Positions 1-8,973 of a stretch of DNA of 64,000 nt are shown in pieces. The stretch lies in contig CAJOEN010000003.1 in NCBI GenBank assembly GCA_905233475.1, positions 1 through 64,000 of the forward strand, written 5' to 3'. The notes under the pieces are model-generated. The model did not search any database. It was not told the DNA's origin and saw nothing but the letters and a program-made list of their open reading frames with translations. Every line of letters begins with the position of its first letter. Position 1 is the first letter of the stretch. The stretch comes from an uncultured Bacteroidales bacterium. Its GTDB lineage: Bacteria > Bacteroidota > Bacteroidia > Bacteroidales > P3. The position numbers and the translations under genes were made by a program.

Positions 1-33
1 CATAAGGCAACACAAAAGTAGTCATTTTACCTG

Positions 34-64
34 AGAGTACCAAATATTTGGTGCTCTTTTTTTC
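34..64 (+). terminator. Rho-independent terminator of a gene left of the window
   Basis: A near-perfect stem (AGAGTACCAAAT pairing with ATTTGGTGCTCT, one T-G mismatch) is followed by a run of T. It would end a plus-strand transcript entering from the left edge. No coding sequence is seen between base 1 and 363 otherwise; the rest holds the structured element at 133-269 and AT-rich leader sequence. Confidence 0.7.
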
Positions 65-132
65 TACCTAGTGTTGCACTTGTAACTGGAATTTAGGTAC
101 TTGAAATTCGGAATCGCTCTTATACAACGTAT

Positions 133-269
133 GACTGATTTTTGCCAAACCTTCTCCTTGTCGCGTCTCTCCGAGACGCTGGTAGATAGACTTTTTTGTC
201 ACCGCACTGCGCTTCGCTTGTTCGGTGTTATTGAAATTCAGCCTCTTCGAGGCTGTTGAAAAATCAGTC
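133..269. repeat. Structured intergenic element with terminal inverted repeats and internal triloop hairpins
   Basis: The ends are perfect 11-bp inverted repeats (GACTGATTTTT at 133-143 and its complement at 259-269). Inside are a hairpin GCGTCTC-tcc-GAGACGC (163-179), a looser one with arms CACCG (200-204) and CGGTG (223-227), and CAGCCTC-ttc-GAGGCTG (239-255). I see no open reading frame in it. It could be a small non-autonomous repeat (REP/MITE-like) or a folded RNA in the leader of the next gene, whose start codon is 95 bp downstream. Confidence 0.55.
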
Positions 270-363
270 CAATATTAAGGAATAAAGCAAAACTCTTTAA
301 AATTTTTGCAAACACTTATACTTTTTTTGTGCTTTTAATGTTAATGTAAAAAATATCAGTAAC

Positions 364-3048
364 ATGCGTAATGTAATTCTTTTTACGGCATTTATGACAC
401 TTTTATCGGTGTCGTGCCACCGCGAGACGCATTTAATCACCGACGCCGACTACCGTGCGCAGGTGGAAAAGGATTTCGAAGCCCGCAAGGTTCTTGCCGA
501 AGGCCGTGCCACAGAGCTTTTCGCCGTCCTCGACAGTAACCTCAGCACCGAGGAGCGCGAGGCCATGCAGTTCCTCTACGCTTATATGCCTTACAGCGAT
601 TTGGCCGATTACGACGGCAATTTCTTCCTCAAGCAGGTGCGCTATGCCTTTGCCGCCCGCGACACCTTTGCATGGGGACGCACCGTGCCGGAGGACATCT
701 TCCGCCATTTCGTGTTGGTGTATCGTGTGAACAACGAAAATCTCGACACCGCCCGAATGTTCATTTTCAACGAGTTGAAATATCGTGTAAAAGGCATGAG
801 CATGTACGACGCCGCTTTGGAGGTGAACCACTGGTGTCACGAAAAAGTTACCTACCGTCCGAACGACATACGCACCTCCGCGCCTTTGGCCACCATACGC
901 ACCGGATTGGGACGCTGCGGCGAGGAATCCACCCTTGCCGTAACAGCATTGCGTGCCGTGGGCATCCCCGCCCGACAGTGCTACACCCCGCGCTGGGCGC
1001 ACTGCGACGACAACCACGCATGGGTTGAAGTATGGGTTGACGGCAAATGGTACTACCTCGGAGCCTGCGAGCCCGACGCCAAACTGAATATGGCGTGGTT
1101 TACCATACCCTCGACCCGCTGCATGATGGTGCATTCCAACGCTTTCGGCTGCTACAAGGGCGAGGAGGAGATAAACTACAACGGCAGTCTTTACGCCAAG
1201 ATAAACATGCTCTCCAACTACGCCGAGACCAGGAAAATCACCGCCACCGTTGCCGATGCCGACGGAAAGCCCCTTGCCGGAGCCACGGTGAAATTCAAGC
1301 TGTACAACTATTCGGAGTATTATCCTATTGCCGAGGCAGTTACCGACGCACAGGGCCGTGCCTCGCTCACCACGGGCTTGGGCGATTTGCTGGTTTGGGC
1401 AAGCAAGGACGGCAAATACGACTACGCTAAAATCGACGTGCGCCAAAGCGACAAAATTGCGTTAAAACTGACACGCATAGAGGGTAGGGAATATGTTGAA
1501 AATCTGGAAGTTACTCCACCTGTCGGCAAGATAGTGAAGGATGACGTAACCCCCGAGGAGGTGGCCGCCAACAACCGCCGTCTGCAATACGAGGACAGCC
1601 TGCGCAACGCCTATTGGCAGACATTTCCGACAAAGGAGAATTTCAAACAAAAGATGAAACCCAACCCCAACCTTTCCGATGAACAGGCTTGGGAGATTAT
1701 CCACAAGAGCGAGGGCAATTATGCAGAGATTATTAAGTTCATCAACAACCATGCGGAAGAGAAGTTGGCAGGGGAGGAATCGGTTGCATTTGATTTATAC
1801 CCGGATGTTTGTCACGAAACATGGGAGAAGTGGAATGTTTTATATGATTATCTTTGTTCTTTCAGTGATAAGGATTTACGCGACATTACCGCAGATGTGT
1901 TGGAGGCGCATTGTGTTATTCCGTCAATGATTTTTGTAGGATGGGACTATGAAATATACAAAAAAGGCCTCCTGCCCGCACGCATCAGCAACGAGATGGT
2001 GCGGCCTTACCGCGAGGAACTCGGGAAAGTTTTCCAAGGTTATACCATAGACAGCCTCCGCCGCTGGACGGAACAGCACATCGCCGTGGACGACACCGGC
2101 AACTACTACCGCTGCCCCATCTCACCCGTAGGTGTTTACAAACTCCGCCACGCCGACCCGCACAGCCGCGACATCTTCTTCATAGCCGCCTGCCGTGCCG
2201 CCGGCATCCCTGCCTATATGGACAATGCCACGGAGCAACTGTTTGTGTATGATGACGATAATAAATGGGAAATTGTTTCCTTTGCCGAAAAGCAGGAACC
2301 TGCCAAGACCGGCAAACTGAAACTCGTTTACAAAGGCAATGCCGACCTCAAGCCGCAGTATTGGACACATTTCACCATAGCCAAGTTCGATAACGGCGAC
2401 TTTGTTACCTTCGACTACGAGAACGACCCGCGCGTGGCCAAATTCCCTGCAACTTTGGAGCTTGAGGCGGGTTACTACATGCTCTCCACCGGCAACCGCT
2501 ACAGCGACGGCGCCACCCTTTCGCGGCTGGAGTTTTTCAACATCCCCGAAGGCACTACCGTAACCAAGGAAATAGTTATCCGTCCGCTAGAAGCCCGTGC
2601 AGGGCAGTCGTACGGATATATCGCCGAAAACACCAAAGCCACTATCGACGGCAATGAGGTGGCACTTGTGCAGCTGGCCAAGGAAAAGCCCCTTGTGATG
2701 TGTTTCATCGACCCCAACCGAGAGCCTACCCGACACACCCTCAAGGAGTTGGGTGCCATGAAAGCGGTTTTCGAGAAATGGGGCGGCAATATCCTTATGG
2801 TAATCCCTAAGGACAAACTCACGCAGCCGTTCGACAAAAAGCATTGGAATCTGCCGAAAAACACCCTGGTAACCACCGACGACAACGGCCTTTTGGCTAA
2901 AATACTTTCCGACACAAAACAGTATTTCCGCGACAACTATCCGCTTATCTTCATAATGGACGGCAAACGGCAGCTGGTGTTCAAATCGGAGGGCTACCGC
3001 ATTGGTACCGCCGAACTGGTTTATAAAACATTGCAACAAATTAAATAG
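364..3048 (+). CDS. Transglutaminase-like lipoprotein with C-terminal thioredoxin-like domain
   Basis: Predicted outer-envelope lipoprotein of 894 aa. The first 18 residues are a lipoprotein signal (LLSVSC, Cys18). A transglutaminase-like fold spans about 140-245 with a plausible Cys185 (GRCGEES), His218 (DNHAW) and Asp238 (CEPD) triad. A carboxypeptidase-regulatory-like beta domain follows at about 285-365. Around 590-640 there is a second, degenerate transglutaminase-like segment (the stretch with RAAGIPAYMD) that lacks the catalytic Cys. The last 120 residues look thioredoxin-like but I see no CxxC. Multi-domain proteins of this layout are common in Bacteroidota; the substrate is unknown, and proteolysis or cross-linking of envelope peptides are both possible. 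The VanX-like gene follows after 30 bp in the same direction. Confidence 0.8.
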   Translation: MRNVILFTAFMTLLSVSCHRETHLITDADYRAQVEKDFEARKVLAEGRATELFAVLDSNLSTEEREAMQFLYAYMPYSDLADYDGNFFLKQVRYAFAARDTFAWGRTVPEDIFRHFVLVYRVNNENLDTARMFIFNELKYRVKGMSMYDAALEVNHWCHEKVTYRPNDIRTSAPLATIRTGLGRCGEESTLAVTALRAVGIPARQCYTPRWAHCDDNHAWVEVWVDGKWYYLGACEPDAKLNMAWFTIPSTRCMMVHSNAFGCYKGEEEINYNGSLYAKINMLSNYAETRKITATVADADGKPLAGATVKFKLYNYSEYYPIAEAVTDAQGRASLTTGLGDLLVWASKDGKYDYAKIDVRQSDKIALKLTRIEGREYVENLEVTPPVGKIVKDDVTPEEVAANNRRLQYEDSLRNAYWQTFPTKENFKQKMKPNPNLSDEQAWEIIHKSEGNYAEIIKFINNHAEEKLAGEESVAFDLYPDVCHETWEKWNVLYDYLCSFSDKDLRDITADVLEAHCVIPSMIFVGWDYEIYKKGLLPARISNEMVRPYREELGKVFQGYTIDSLRRWTEQHIAVDDTGNYYRCPISPVGVYKLRHADPHSRDIFFIAACRAAGIPAYMDNATEQLFVYDDDNKWEIVSFAEKQEPAKTGKLKLVYKGNADLKPQYWTHFTIAKFDNGDFVTFDYENDPRVAKFPATLELEAGYYMLSTGNRYSDGATLSRLEFFNIPEGTTVTKEIVIRPLEARAGQSYGYIAENTKATIDGNEVALVQLAKEKPLVMCFIDPNREPTRHTLKELGAMKAVFEKWGGNILMVIPKDKLTQPFDKKHWNLPKNTLVTTDDNGLLAKILSDTKQYFRDNYPLIFIMDGKRQLVFKSEGYRIGTAELVYKTLQQIK

Positions 3049-3078
3049 TTTATTTTAAATATATTAAAACATAATACA

Positions 3079-3831
3079 ATGAAATACAGATTTTTTACGA
3101 TTTTGTTAGCTGTAGCTATTAGCACAGTAACAGTATCTTGCGGAAGCACTTCCGCACCCAAAGCAACTTTGCCAGAAGACAATACCTCCGATTTTGTGGT
3201 TATTGCCGACGTCGCTCCCGATGTTATTCAAGAGATACGCTACTACAGCACCTACAATTTCGTTGGCACCCGCATCGACGGGTATCTGGAGCCCATAGCC
3301 CTGCTCACCCGCCGTGCCGCCGACAGTCTGCGCGCCGTGAGCGACGACGTCAAAGCCATGGGCTACCGCCTGAAAATCTACGACTCCTACCGTCCGCAGA
3401 TGGCTGTGGATCATTTTTTGCGCTGGGGAGCCGATTTGGCCGACACCGCCATGAAACGCTATTTCTATCCCAATGTGGACAAAAGCCGCCTATTCGAACT
3501 GGAGTATATTGCCGAGAAAAGCGGCCACTCGCGCGGCTCCACGGTGGACCTCACTCTTTTCGACATGACTACCGGCAAGGAACTCGACATGGGCGGCACT
3601 TTCGACTGGTTCGGACGCGAGAGCCATCCCGACTGCGGCGGAAATCCCACGACACAGCAGTACCGCGAAAACGACACCATCACCGCCGCACAGTTTGCCA
3701 ACCGCATGATACTGCGCTCGGCAATGCTACGTCATGGTTTCAAACCCTATGATTGCGAATGGTGGCACTTCACCCTCAAAGACGAACCCTACCCCAACAC
3801 TTACTTCACTTTCCCTGTGAAGAAGCTGTAA
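3079..3831 (+). CDS. D-alanyl-D-alanine dipeptidase, VanX/DdpX type lipoprotein (peptidase M15D)
   Basis: Predicted zinc dipeptidase that cleaves D-Ala-D-Ala released during peptidoglycan turnover. The 250-aa product has a lipobox (VTVSC, Cys21), the family DSYRP motif (Arg105), the zinc motif SGHSRGSTVD (His150, Asp157) and the EWWH catalytic/zinc motif (Glu227, His230), in the order expected for M15D. Length fits the family. It lies 30 bp after the transglutaminase gene and probably shares its transcript. As a lone gene without vanH/vanA neighbours it is more likely a nutrient or cell-wall recycling enzyme than a glycopeptide resistance gene; that last point is inference. Confidence 0.88.
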   Translation: MKYRFFTILLAVAISTVTVSCGSTSAPKATLPEDNTSDFVVIADVAPDVIQEIRYYSTYNFVGTRIDGYLEPIALLTRRAADSLRAVSDDVKAMGYRLKIYDSYRPQMAVDHFLRWGADLADTAMKRYFYPNVDKSRLFELEYIAEKSGHSRGSTVDLTLFDMTTGKELDMGGTFDWFGRESHPDCGGNPTTQQYRENDTITAAQFANRMILRSAMLRHGFKPYDCEWWHFTLKDEPYPNTYFTFPVKKL

Positions 3832-3889
3832 GAAGGGTAATTAATAACACTTTTCGTTGAACAGAGATTATCCCAGGATGGGAGTTGTT

Positions 3890-4906
3890 TTATTGCTTCT
3901 TTCCTTTTTTGTTTTTCTTCACAAATTCGGCCGTGGCTTTCAGGGTTTCCAAATAGGCTTCCTCAACGGGCGAAAGAGTATTGTTCTGATATTTGCGATA
4001 CTCGGCAGTAGCTTTTTCCATAGCTTTTGCATGGCTAACAGAGCCAGAGCCCTCAAGCAAAGGTCTGTTGCCTGATGTAAGTACCGAATCCAATTGGCGG
4101 ATATAGTCGCTCATGTACATGGGTTTGTGCTCAAGCGCATTGATTTCTGCTATGTCGAAATAACCGGAAACAAGGTTGTTCAAAATCTTCAACTCGTTTT
4201 CGTTCAAATAGTTCTTGGCAATGCCTATGTCTTTCAAAGCAGGCAGTTCTCCCGAGAATGTGGTAAGTCCCATAAAAGGTTTATCGGCATCGGCACGCTC
4301 ATAAATAACTTCAGCGGCGGTATGACCATGGGCGGCATAGTGCAGTTTGTTCTGCACCATCTTGAAAAACAGAATGGATTCATCGCTTTTGGGGTTGTAG
4401 TCCACGCTGGTGGCATATAGGTCAAGAACTTGACGATACAACACCTTTTCAGAAGAACGGATATCGCGGATACGGTCGAGCAACTCTTTCCAGTAATTGC
4501 CGCCGCCGTTGCCTTTCAGCCGCTCATCGTCCATGGTAAAACCTTTGACCATGTATTCCTTCAACCGTTGCGTGGCCCAAATGCGGAATTGGGTGCCTCT
4601 TATGGACTTTACTCTATAGCCAACAGAAATTATTACATCAAGGTTATAATAATCCACCTGATATGTTTTTCCATCGGCAGCAGTTGTTGCAAAATTTGCA
4701 ACAACTGAATTTGACGACAATTCTCCTTCGCTAAAAATGTTTTTTATATGTCTTGAGATGGTGGATTTATCTCGCTGAAAAAGTTCTGCCATCAAATCAA
4801 GTGAAAGCCATACGGTTTCTCCTTGAACATTAACATTGATCTTTGTCAAACCGTCTTCGGTCTGGTAAATTATGATGTCGCCGGTGTTTTCTGCTTTATT
4901 TTCCAT
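3890..4906 (-). CDS. RhuM-family protein
   Basis: The 338-aa product matches the RhuM family (named from a Salmonella pathogenicity-island gene of unknown biochemical role). The N-terminal part (about 10-110) has the family features: the IIYQTEDG opening, the VWLSLDLMAELFQRDKS segment that looks like a winged-helix DNA-binding unit, and the NLDVIISVGYRVKS and FRIWATQRLKEY blocks. The C-terminal half resembles the Fic/DOC-adjacent regions often annotated with RhuM, but I see no HPFxxGNG motif. It lies 9 bp after the glycosyltransferase gene on the same strand but is unrelated in role; RhuM genes are typical accessory genes. Confidence 0.8.
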   Translation of the reverse strand: MENKAENTGDIIIYQTEDGLTKINVNVQGETVWLSLDLMAELFQRDKSTISRHIKNIFSEGELSSNSVVANFATTAADGKTYQVDYYNLDVIISVGYRVKSIRGTQFRIWATQRLKEYMVKGFTMDDERLKGNGGGNYWKELLDRIRDIRSSEKVLYRQVLDLYATSVDYNPKSDESILFFKMVQNKLHYAAHGHTAAEVIYERADADKPFMGLTTFSGELPALKDIGIAKNYLNENELKILNNLVSGYFDIAEINALEHKPMYMSDYIRQLDSVLTSGNRPLLEGSGSVSHAKAMEKATAEYRKYQNNTLSPVEEAYLETLKATAEFVKKNKKGKKQ

Positions 4907-4915
4907 ATTCTGTTT

Positions 4916-5953
4916 TTAATCATTTCCCCTGCTAAACTTTCCCTCTTTGTACATCGAAAAGCGGGACTTTTTCAGTAGGTAGTTGGCCACAACTATGCTT
5001 CCGCGATAAATCTCGCCCACGCGGCGGTGTTCCATCTTGCGACGTTTTTTCGTCAGCTTGGGCAACATGCGGTAGAAAGCGAAATGGGCTTTCACCACGG
5101 CAGAAAACTCCTTGGGCTTGCCTTCCGTAAGGAAACGCACTGCAGCCACGTAGTCGAGGACTATGCGCACGGGGAAGACGTAGGCAAGACAGTGGCGGCG
5201 CAGGTTTTTGTATAGCAGTGCGAAATTATTGCGGAAATTGAGGAATGTCTTGAAAGGCGAGCTGGGAGGCAGTGTGCCGCCGCCCACGTGGAAAATTGTG
5301 GATTCGGGGCAGTACATAACCTTGTAGCCGTAATTTTTGGCACGCCAGCAGAAATCAATCTCCTCCATGTGTGCAAAGAAATCGCCGTCGAAGCCGCCAA
5401 GGTCGTGAAAGACAGGTGCTTTTACAAACATCGCCGCGCCCGATGCCCAGAATATCTCACGTACGTCGTTGTATTGTCCCTCGTCTTTTTCCAGAGTGCT
5501 GAACACCCTTCCGCGACAGAAAGGATAACCGAAACGGTCGATGAAGCCTCCGGCGCCGCCCGCATATTCGAAAGTGTCGCGGTTGATGTGCGAAAGCAGC
5601 TTGGGCTGGCAGATGGCAATTTTGTCGTCGGACTCCATTAGTTCCACCACTGGCTCTATCCAATGCGGTGTTACCTCCACGTCGGAGTTCAGTATTATAT
5701 AGTAGTCGGCGGACACTTGGGCCAGGGCTTTGTTGTAGCCTTCGGCGAAACCGTAGTTTTTGTCGTTTATAACAAGCTGTATCTGAGGATAGTTGGCACG
5801 CAGAAAATCCACGGAGTCGTCGGTGGAGGCGTTGTCGGCAACCACAATGCGGGCCGTGGCGGAGCTGTGTTCCACCACCGAGGGCAGAAACTGCTCGAGC
5901 ATTTTCCGTCCGTTCCAGTTGAGTATTACTATGGCTATGTCTTTTTGTGTCAT
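4916..5953 (-). CDS. Family 2 glycosyltransferase
   Basis: Predicted cytoplasmic or membrane-associated GT-A glycosyltransferase of 345 aa, like those that add sugars to O-antigen or other surface glycans. From residue 5 it reads IAIVILNWNG, followed by VVADNASTDDS, NYGFAEGYN and the metal-binding-type ILNSDVEV motif, all typical of GT2. The frame stays open upstream, but the ATG at 5953 is preferred: it overlaps the acyltransferase stop as ATGA (4 bp), the domain starts right after it, and the upstream codons are antisense to conserved acyltransferase sequence. Donor and acceptor cannot be told from sequence. Confidence 0.88.
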   Translation of the reverse strand: MTQKDIAIVILNWNGRKMLEQFLPSVVEHSSATARIVVADNASTDDSVDFLRANYPQIQLVINDKNYGFAEGYNKALAQVSADYYIILNSDVEVTPHWIEPVVELMESDDKIAICQPKLLSHINRDTFEYAGGAGGFIDRFGYPFCRGRVFSTLEKDEGQYNDVREIFWASGAAMFVKAPVFHDLGGFDGDFFAHMEEIDFCWRAKNYGYKVMYCPESTIFHVGGGTLPPSSPFKTFLNFRNNFALLYKNLRRHCLAYVFPVRIVLDYVAAVRFLTEGKPKEFSAVVKAHFAFYRMLPKLTKKRRKMEHRRVGEIYRGSIVVANYLLKKSRFSMYKEGKFSRGND

Positions 5954-6831
5954 ACGTTTTCGGATGGGCGTTTGTGTTTCCAGCGTCGGTGCGACCAAAG
6001 CCAGTATTCGGGTTGTTGTTTTATTGTTTGTTCGAGCATGCGCACGTATTTCTCCACAATCTCGCCATGCTGCGTGTCGTTGGGGGTGTCGGTGATGTGG
6101 CGGAAAGTAACTTCGTAAAAGCCGCGTTTCACCTTGTTCACTTCGTAGTACAGCACGGGGATGTTGTATTTCTTGGCAAAATATTCGGCTCCGTAGATAA
6201 CGCCGGTGTCCTGGTTTAGGAAAGTGGTCCACCAGCATTTGTGGATGTCGTTGGGCGACTGGTCGCAGAGCATCATATAAGCCGTTGGCACGTGGTGATG
6301 TTCGTAGTATTCGAAAGTCTGGCGCACGGTGTCGGCAAATACCACCTCGGTGCCGAAGCGTGTGCGGCGTTTGTTAAGGCATTTGTCCAAAGGCACGTTC
6401 GACAGCTGTTTGCCAACGCCTACGCCGTGGTGCAGCAGCTGATGTTCGAGCGATGTTATCATATACTCCCAGTTGTTGTAGTGCGCCGACATCAGTATTA
6501 CGCTCTTCCCCTGCTCGAAATATTTGGTGGTCATTTGCGGATTGGTTACGCGGTAGCGTGCAAAGAGTTTCTTCGGCGACAGCCGCATGTTAAGCACCAG
6601 CTCCACAGCAATGTCGGCCAGATGACGGTAGTATTTCTTTGCCAAAACGGCGATTTCCTCATCGCCCTTTTCAGGAAAGGAATTTCTCAGGTTGTTGAAA
6701 ACCACTTTTTTGCGATAGCCAAAGACTTTATAAAGCAGAAAAAATATAAATGTGGACAGGGCGTACAGCACCCTTATCGGCAGGTATGCCAGAGGGAGCA
6801 GCACAAGGTAGAAAAGCAGTTTGCTTAACAT
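5950..6831 (-). CDS. Lysophospholipid/lipid A acyltransferase, LpxL (HtrB) family
   Basis: Inner-membrane acyltransferase of 293 aa predicted to add a secondary acyl chain to lipid A or to acylate a related lipid. An N-terminal membrane helix (about 5-35) precedes the fold. The HxxxxE catalytic motif is present as HYNNWE in the segment SVILMSAHYNNWEYM, and the later CDQSPND block is also typical of the family. It starts 3 bp after the GWxTD gene and its stop overlaps the start of the GT2 gene, so GWxTD, acyltransferase and glycosyltransferase likely form one envelope operon. Confidence 0.88.
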   Translation of the reverse strand: MLSKLLFYLVLLPLAYLPIRVLYALSTFIFFLLYKVFGYRKKVVFNNLRNSFPEKGDEEIAVLAKKYYRHLADIAVELVLNMRLSPKKLFARYRVTNPQMTTKYFEQGKSVILMSAHYNNWEYMITSLEHQLLHHGVGVGKQLSNVPLDKCLNKRRTRFGTEVVFADTVRQTFEYYEHHHVPTAYMMLCDQSPNDIHKCWWTTFLNQDTGVIYGAEYFAKKYNIPVLYYEVNKVKRGFYEVTFRHITDTPNDTQHGEIVEKYVRMLEQTIKQQPEYWLWSHRRWKHKRPSENV

Positions 6832-6834
6832 GGT

Positions 6835-8295
6835 TTAATAGCCTCTTTCAAATTGCATACCGGCCTCGCCCTGCACGTACTCGTCGAGTATATTGCGCGA
6901 CAGACGGCGTTCCCAAAGCATGTCCTGCACCTCGCCGCGGGCGTTGGAGTGCAGCAGCTTGTAGTCGCCCGATTGGAACTCGTCGAAGAAAACGAACATA
7001 CGCTTAGGTTCGTCGGCGGGGAGTATGTCGTAGCGCCACATCTCGTAAGGATAGTAGAACACCTGTCCCTGAGTTTGGTGGTTGCGCACACTTACTTTAT
7101 GCCTTCCGTCGATGATATAGTTCGGCGGTCCATACTGTAGGTACACGCGACCGCGGTCGGTGTTGTAGCCGGGAGTTTTGCCGTAGGCGAATTTTTCTTC
7201 CACAAATTGCAACTGCTGAAGGTATTTCTGCCATTCCGACTCGGGGTCGAGGTCGCTACGTTTTGCCCAGAACATAAACAGAAAATGCTGCTTCTCTTCC
7301 AACGATAGTTTGGAACAATTATAGATAAAATTACGTTCTTCGGAATTGGCTATCGGCCACAGACCATTCACATAATAGGTAATTTTGTTGCTGTCGGTTA
7401 TTCGAGTGGCAAAATTGTTGTCGGAATATTCAATACTGGAGTAGTTGTCCCTCTGTGCATCCACAGTGGGGTTGCTGCGTTGGAAGGGGAATTTGCGGAA
7501 AAGCAGAAGGTCGTTGTTTTTGTTTACAACCTCCACCACGAGATTGTAGTTTCCCGACGGCAGTTTGCTTATGTCTATAGTACCTAATTCAGGGATAATA
7601 GTATCGGGAGTGTGGCGCGTGTAGTAGTCGTAGCCATTTATTTTGCGCCCGGTTTCAAGAGTTTCCAAATATTTATGAGTTGCGATTACACCTTTCTTCT
7701 CTTCATTATTTATATTGTATATTTCAAAATAATAACTCAGTTGTTTAATGGTTTCCGGCACAAAACTGTTGGTGTAAGGAACCATGTCGTAACCCCCACG
7801 GGAGAGTATATTTTCGGTTTTTGTGGATTTAATTTCCGACATCAACTGTATGGACGATATTGAAGGTGACGTTTGCGGATATGCAATATACACCGTATCA
7901 GTAATGGTCTGGGGTTGGGAAACGCTGTTTTTGTCGTTTACAACAAGTTCAATCGCATAAATGCCGTTTTCGAGCGGAAAACGCTGCATATCAAGAAATT
8001 GAAACTGGCTGTCGGATAATTTTTCGATTGCCGGACTTTTAAGACTGTATTTTTTTGCATAATAAATGGAATCCCCTTTGCGTGCAACAAGTTCCATTTC
8101 GAGAGTGGCTTGATATTTGCCATCGGTTTTAACGAACTCAAGGCTCCATGCGTCGAACCACAGGTAAGTCTCCACGTAGGGAGTGTCGTCGGGAACGTTG
8201 AATGTGGAGTGGGTAAACAGTGCCGACACCTGTGGTTTTTGCGCCATGACCACAGTTGCCAAAAAAGAAACTATCAGCAAAAATACTCTTTTCAT
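6835..8295 (-). CDS. GWxTD domain-containing protein
   Basis: Secreted protein of 486 aa (signal peptide ending near AQ at residue 19). The C-terminal 150 residues carry the GWxTD-type domain: an FMFWAKRSDLDPESEW block, then EKFAYGKTPGYNTDRGRVYLQYGPPNYI, which is the strongly conserved part of the family; the diagnostic GWxTD pentapeptide itself is degenerate here. The family is almost confined to Bacteroidota and relatives and has no established function. First gene of the probable operon with the acyltransferase and glycosyltransferase, which supports an envelope role. Confidence 0.82.
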   Translation of the reverse strand: MKRVFLLIVSFLATVVMAQKPQVSALFTHSTFNVPDDTPYVETYLWFDAWSLEFVKTDGKYQATLEMELVARKGDSIYYAKKYSLKSPAIEKLSDSQFQFLDMQRFPLENGIYAIELVVNDKNSVSQPQTITDTVYIAYPQTSPSISSIQLMSEIKSTKTENILSRGGYDMVPYTNSFVPETIKQLSYYFEIYNINNEEKKGVIATHKYLETLETGRKINGYDYYTRHTPDTIIPELGTIDISKLPSGNYNLVVEVVNKNNDLLLFRKFPFQRSNPTVDAQRDNYSSIEYSDNNFATRITDSNKITYYVNGLWPIANSEERNFIYNCSKLSLEEKQHFLFMFWAKRSDLDPESEWQKYLQQLQFVEEKFAYGKTPGYNTDRGRVYLQYGPPNYIIDGRHKVSVRNHQTQGQVFYYPYEMWRYDILPADEPKRMFVFFDEFQSGDYKLLHSNARGEVQDMLWERRLSRNILDEYVQGEAGMQFERGY

Positions 8296-8366
8296 ATATG
8301 TGTTGTTTTCGTAATTAGCTAATTAATAGAAACGTAAAAGTCATAATTATATTGCATGTATCAAAA

Positions 8367-8720
8367 TTATTCGCGCGAAAAATGCAACAACTCGCCCTTG
8401 TAAAGCAGCACAAGGGAATCCTGCGATAACTTTTTAACAGTCATGGTGTCGGTGAAAGGTAGCACAGTGGTGTCGGTGAAACGTTTGCCCGACAGCCATA
8501 GAGTGTCGCGTTTTCGGTGCCAAGCATTGTACTGCGTCTCGGTATTATTGATGGACGCTGCTATGCCGTTTCCTCCAAGTGTAAAACCCCGGTACATGCT
8601 GTCGCCATCGGCAACACGTTTCCATGTACCCATATATGCCGCCACATCATCGGTACATCCCGATAGGAACAGCATTGCCAAAACAAGCCCAAAAACCGTT
8701 ATTTTGTCATATAACTTCAT
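8367..8720 (-). CDS. Small lipoprotein, lipocalin-like
   Basis: A 117-aa protein with a clear lipoprotein signal (LFLSGC, Cys22). The mature part begins MGTWKRVADGD, the GxW opening seen in lipocalin-like Bacteroidota lipoproteins, and continues as alternating short beta strands (NTETQYNAWHRKRDTLWLSGKRF, MTVKKLSQDSLVLLYKG). These small proteins are widespread in gut Bacteroidales and have no assigned function. Transcribed alone, convergent with nothing; 71 bp separate it from the GWxTD gene. Fold assignment is tentative. Confidence 0.65.
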   Translation of the reverse strand: MKLYDKITVFGLVLAMLFLSGCTDDVAAYMGTWKRVADGDSMYRGFTLGGNGIAASINNTETQYNAWHRKRDTLWLSGKRFTDTTVLPFTDTMTVKKLSQDSLVLLYKGELLHFSRE

Positions 8721-8921
8721 TATTTACAGTTTTTTATGATTAACCATCGTGATTTTACGACAATACAAATTTACACAAAAAAATCAAAAGTTCGGGTATT
8801 GTCCAATATAAACTCTTTTTGAGAAAAGAAAAAAGGCGGAAGAATGTTTGAAAAAAACAGAAGATGTCGTCACTTTGTTGGAACAATAGCAAAAAAATTT
8901 TTTTATCAAACATTTTTTTAT

Positions 8922-8929
8922 TACATTTG
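8922..8929 (+). promoter_or_regulatory. Bacteroidota -7 promoter box (TACATTTG)
   Basis: Exact TAnnTTTG match 45 bp before the ATG of the PepSY-like gene, in a very AT-rich spacer. The -33 element is not clear. Confidence 0.5.
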
Positions 8930-8973
8930 TAGCACTAAACAAGAAGTATAACAACATTTATAAATATCAGGTT

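Noticed and set aside
433-1446. Long minus-strand frame opposite the transglutaminase gene
   Set aside because: Shadow of a conserved sense gene with biased codons.
1697-1705. Exact DnaA box TTATCCACA
   Set aside because: It lies alone inside the transglutaminase coding sequence with no cluster of further boxes, so it does not mark an origin.
3079-3831. Glycopeptide resistance gene vanX
   Set aside because: Motifs fit the enzyme family, but no vanH or vanA ligase is nearby, and such dipeptidases also serve in wall recycling.
5279-5294. Third parS-like site (CCCACGTGGAAAA)
   Set aside because: Only the central CACGTG is shared; flanks do not match, and it is inside a glycosyltransferase gene.
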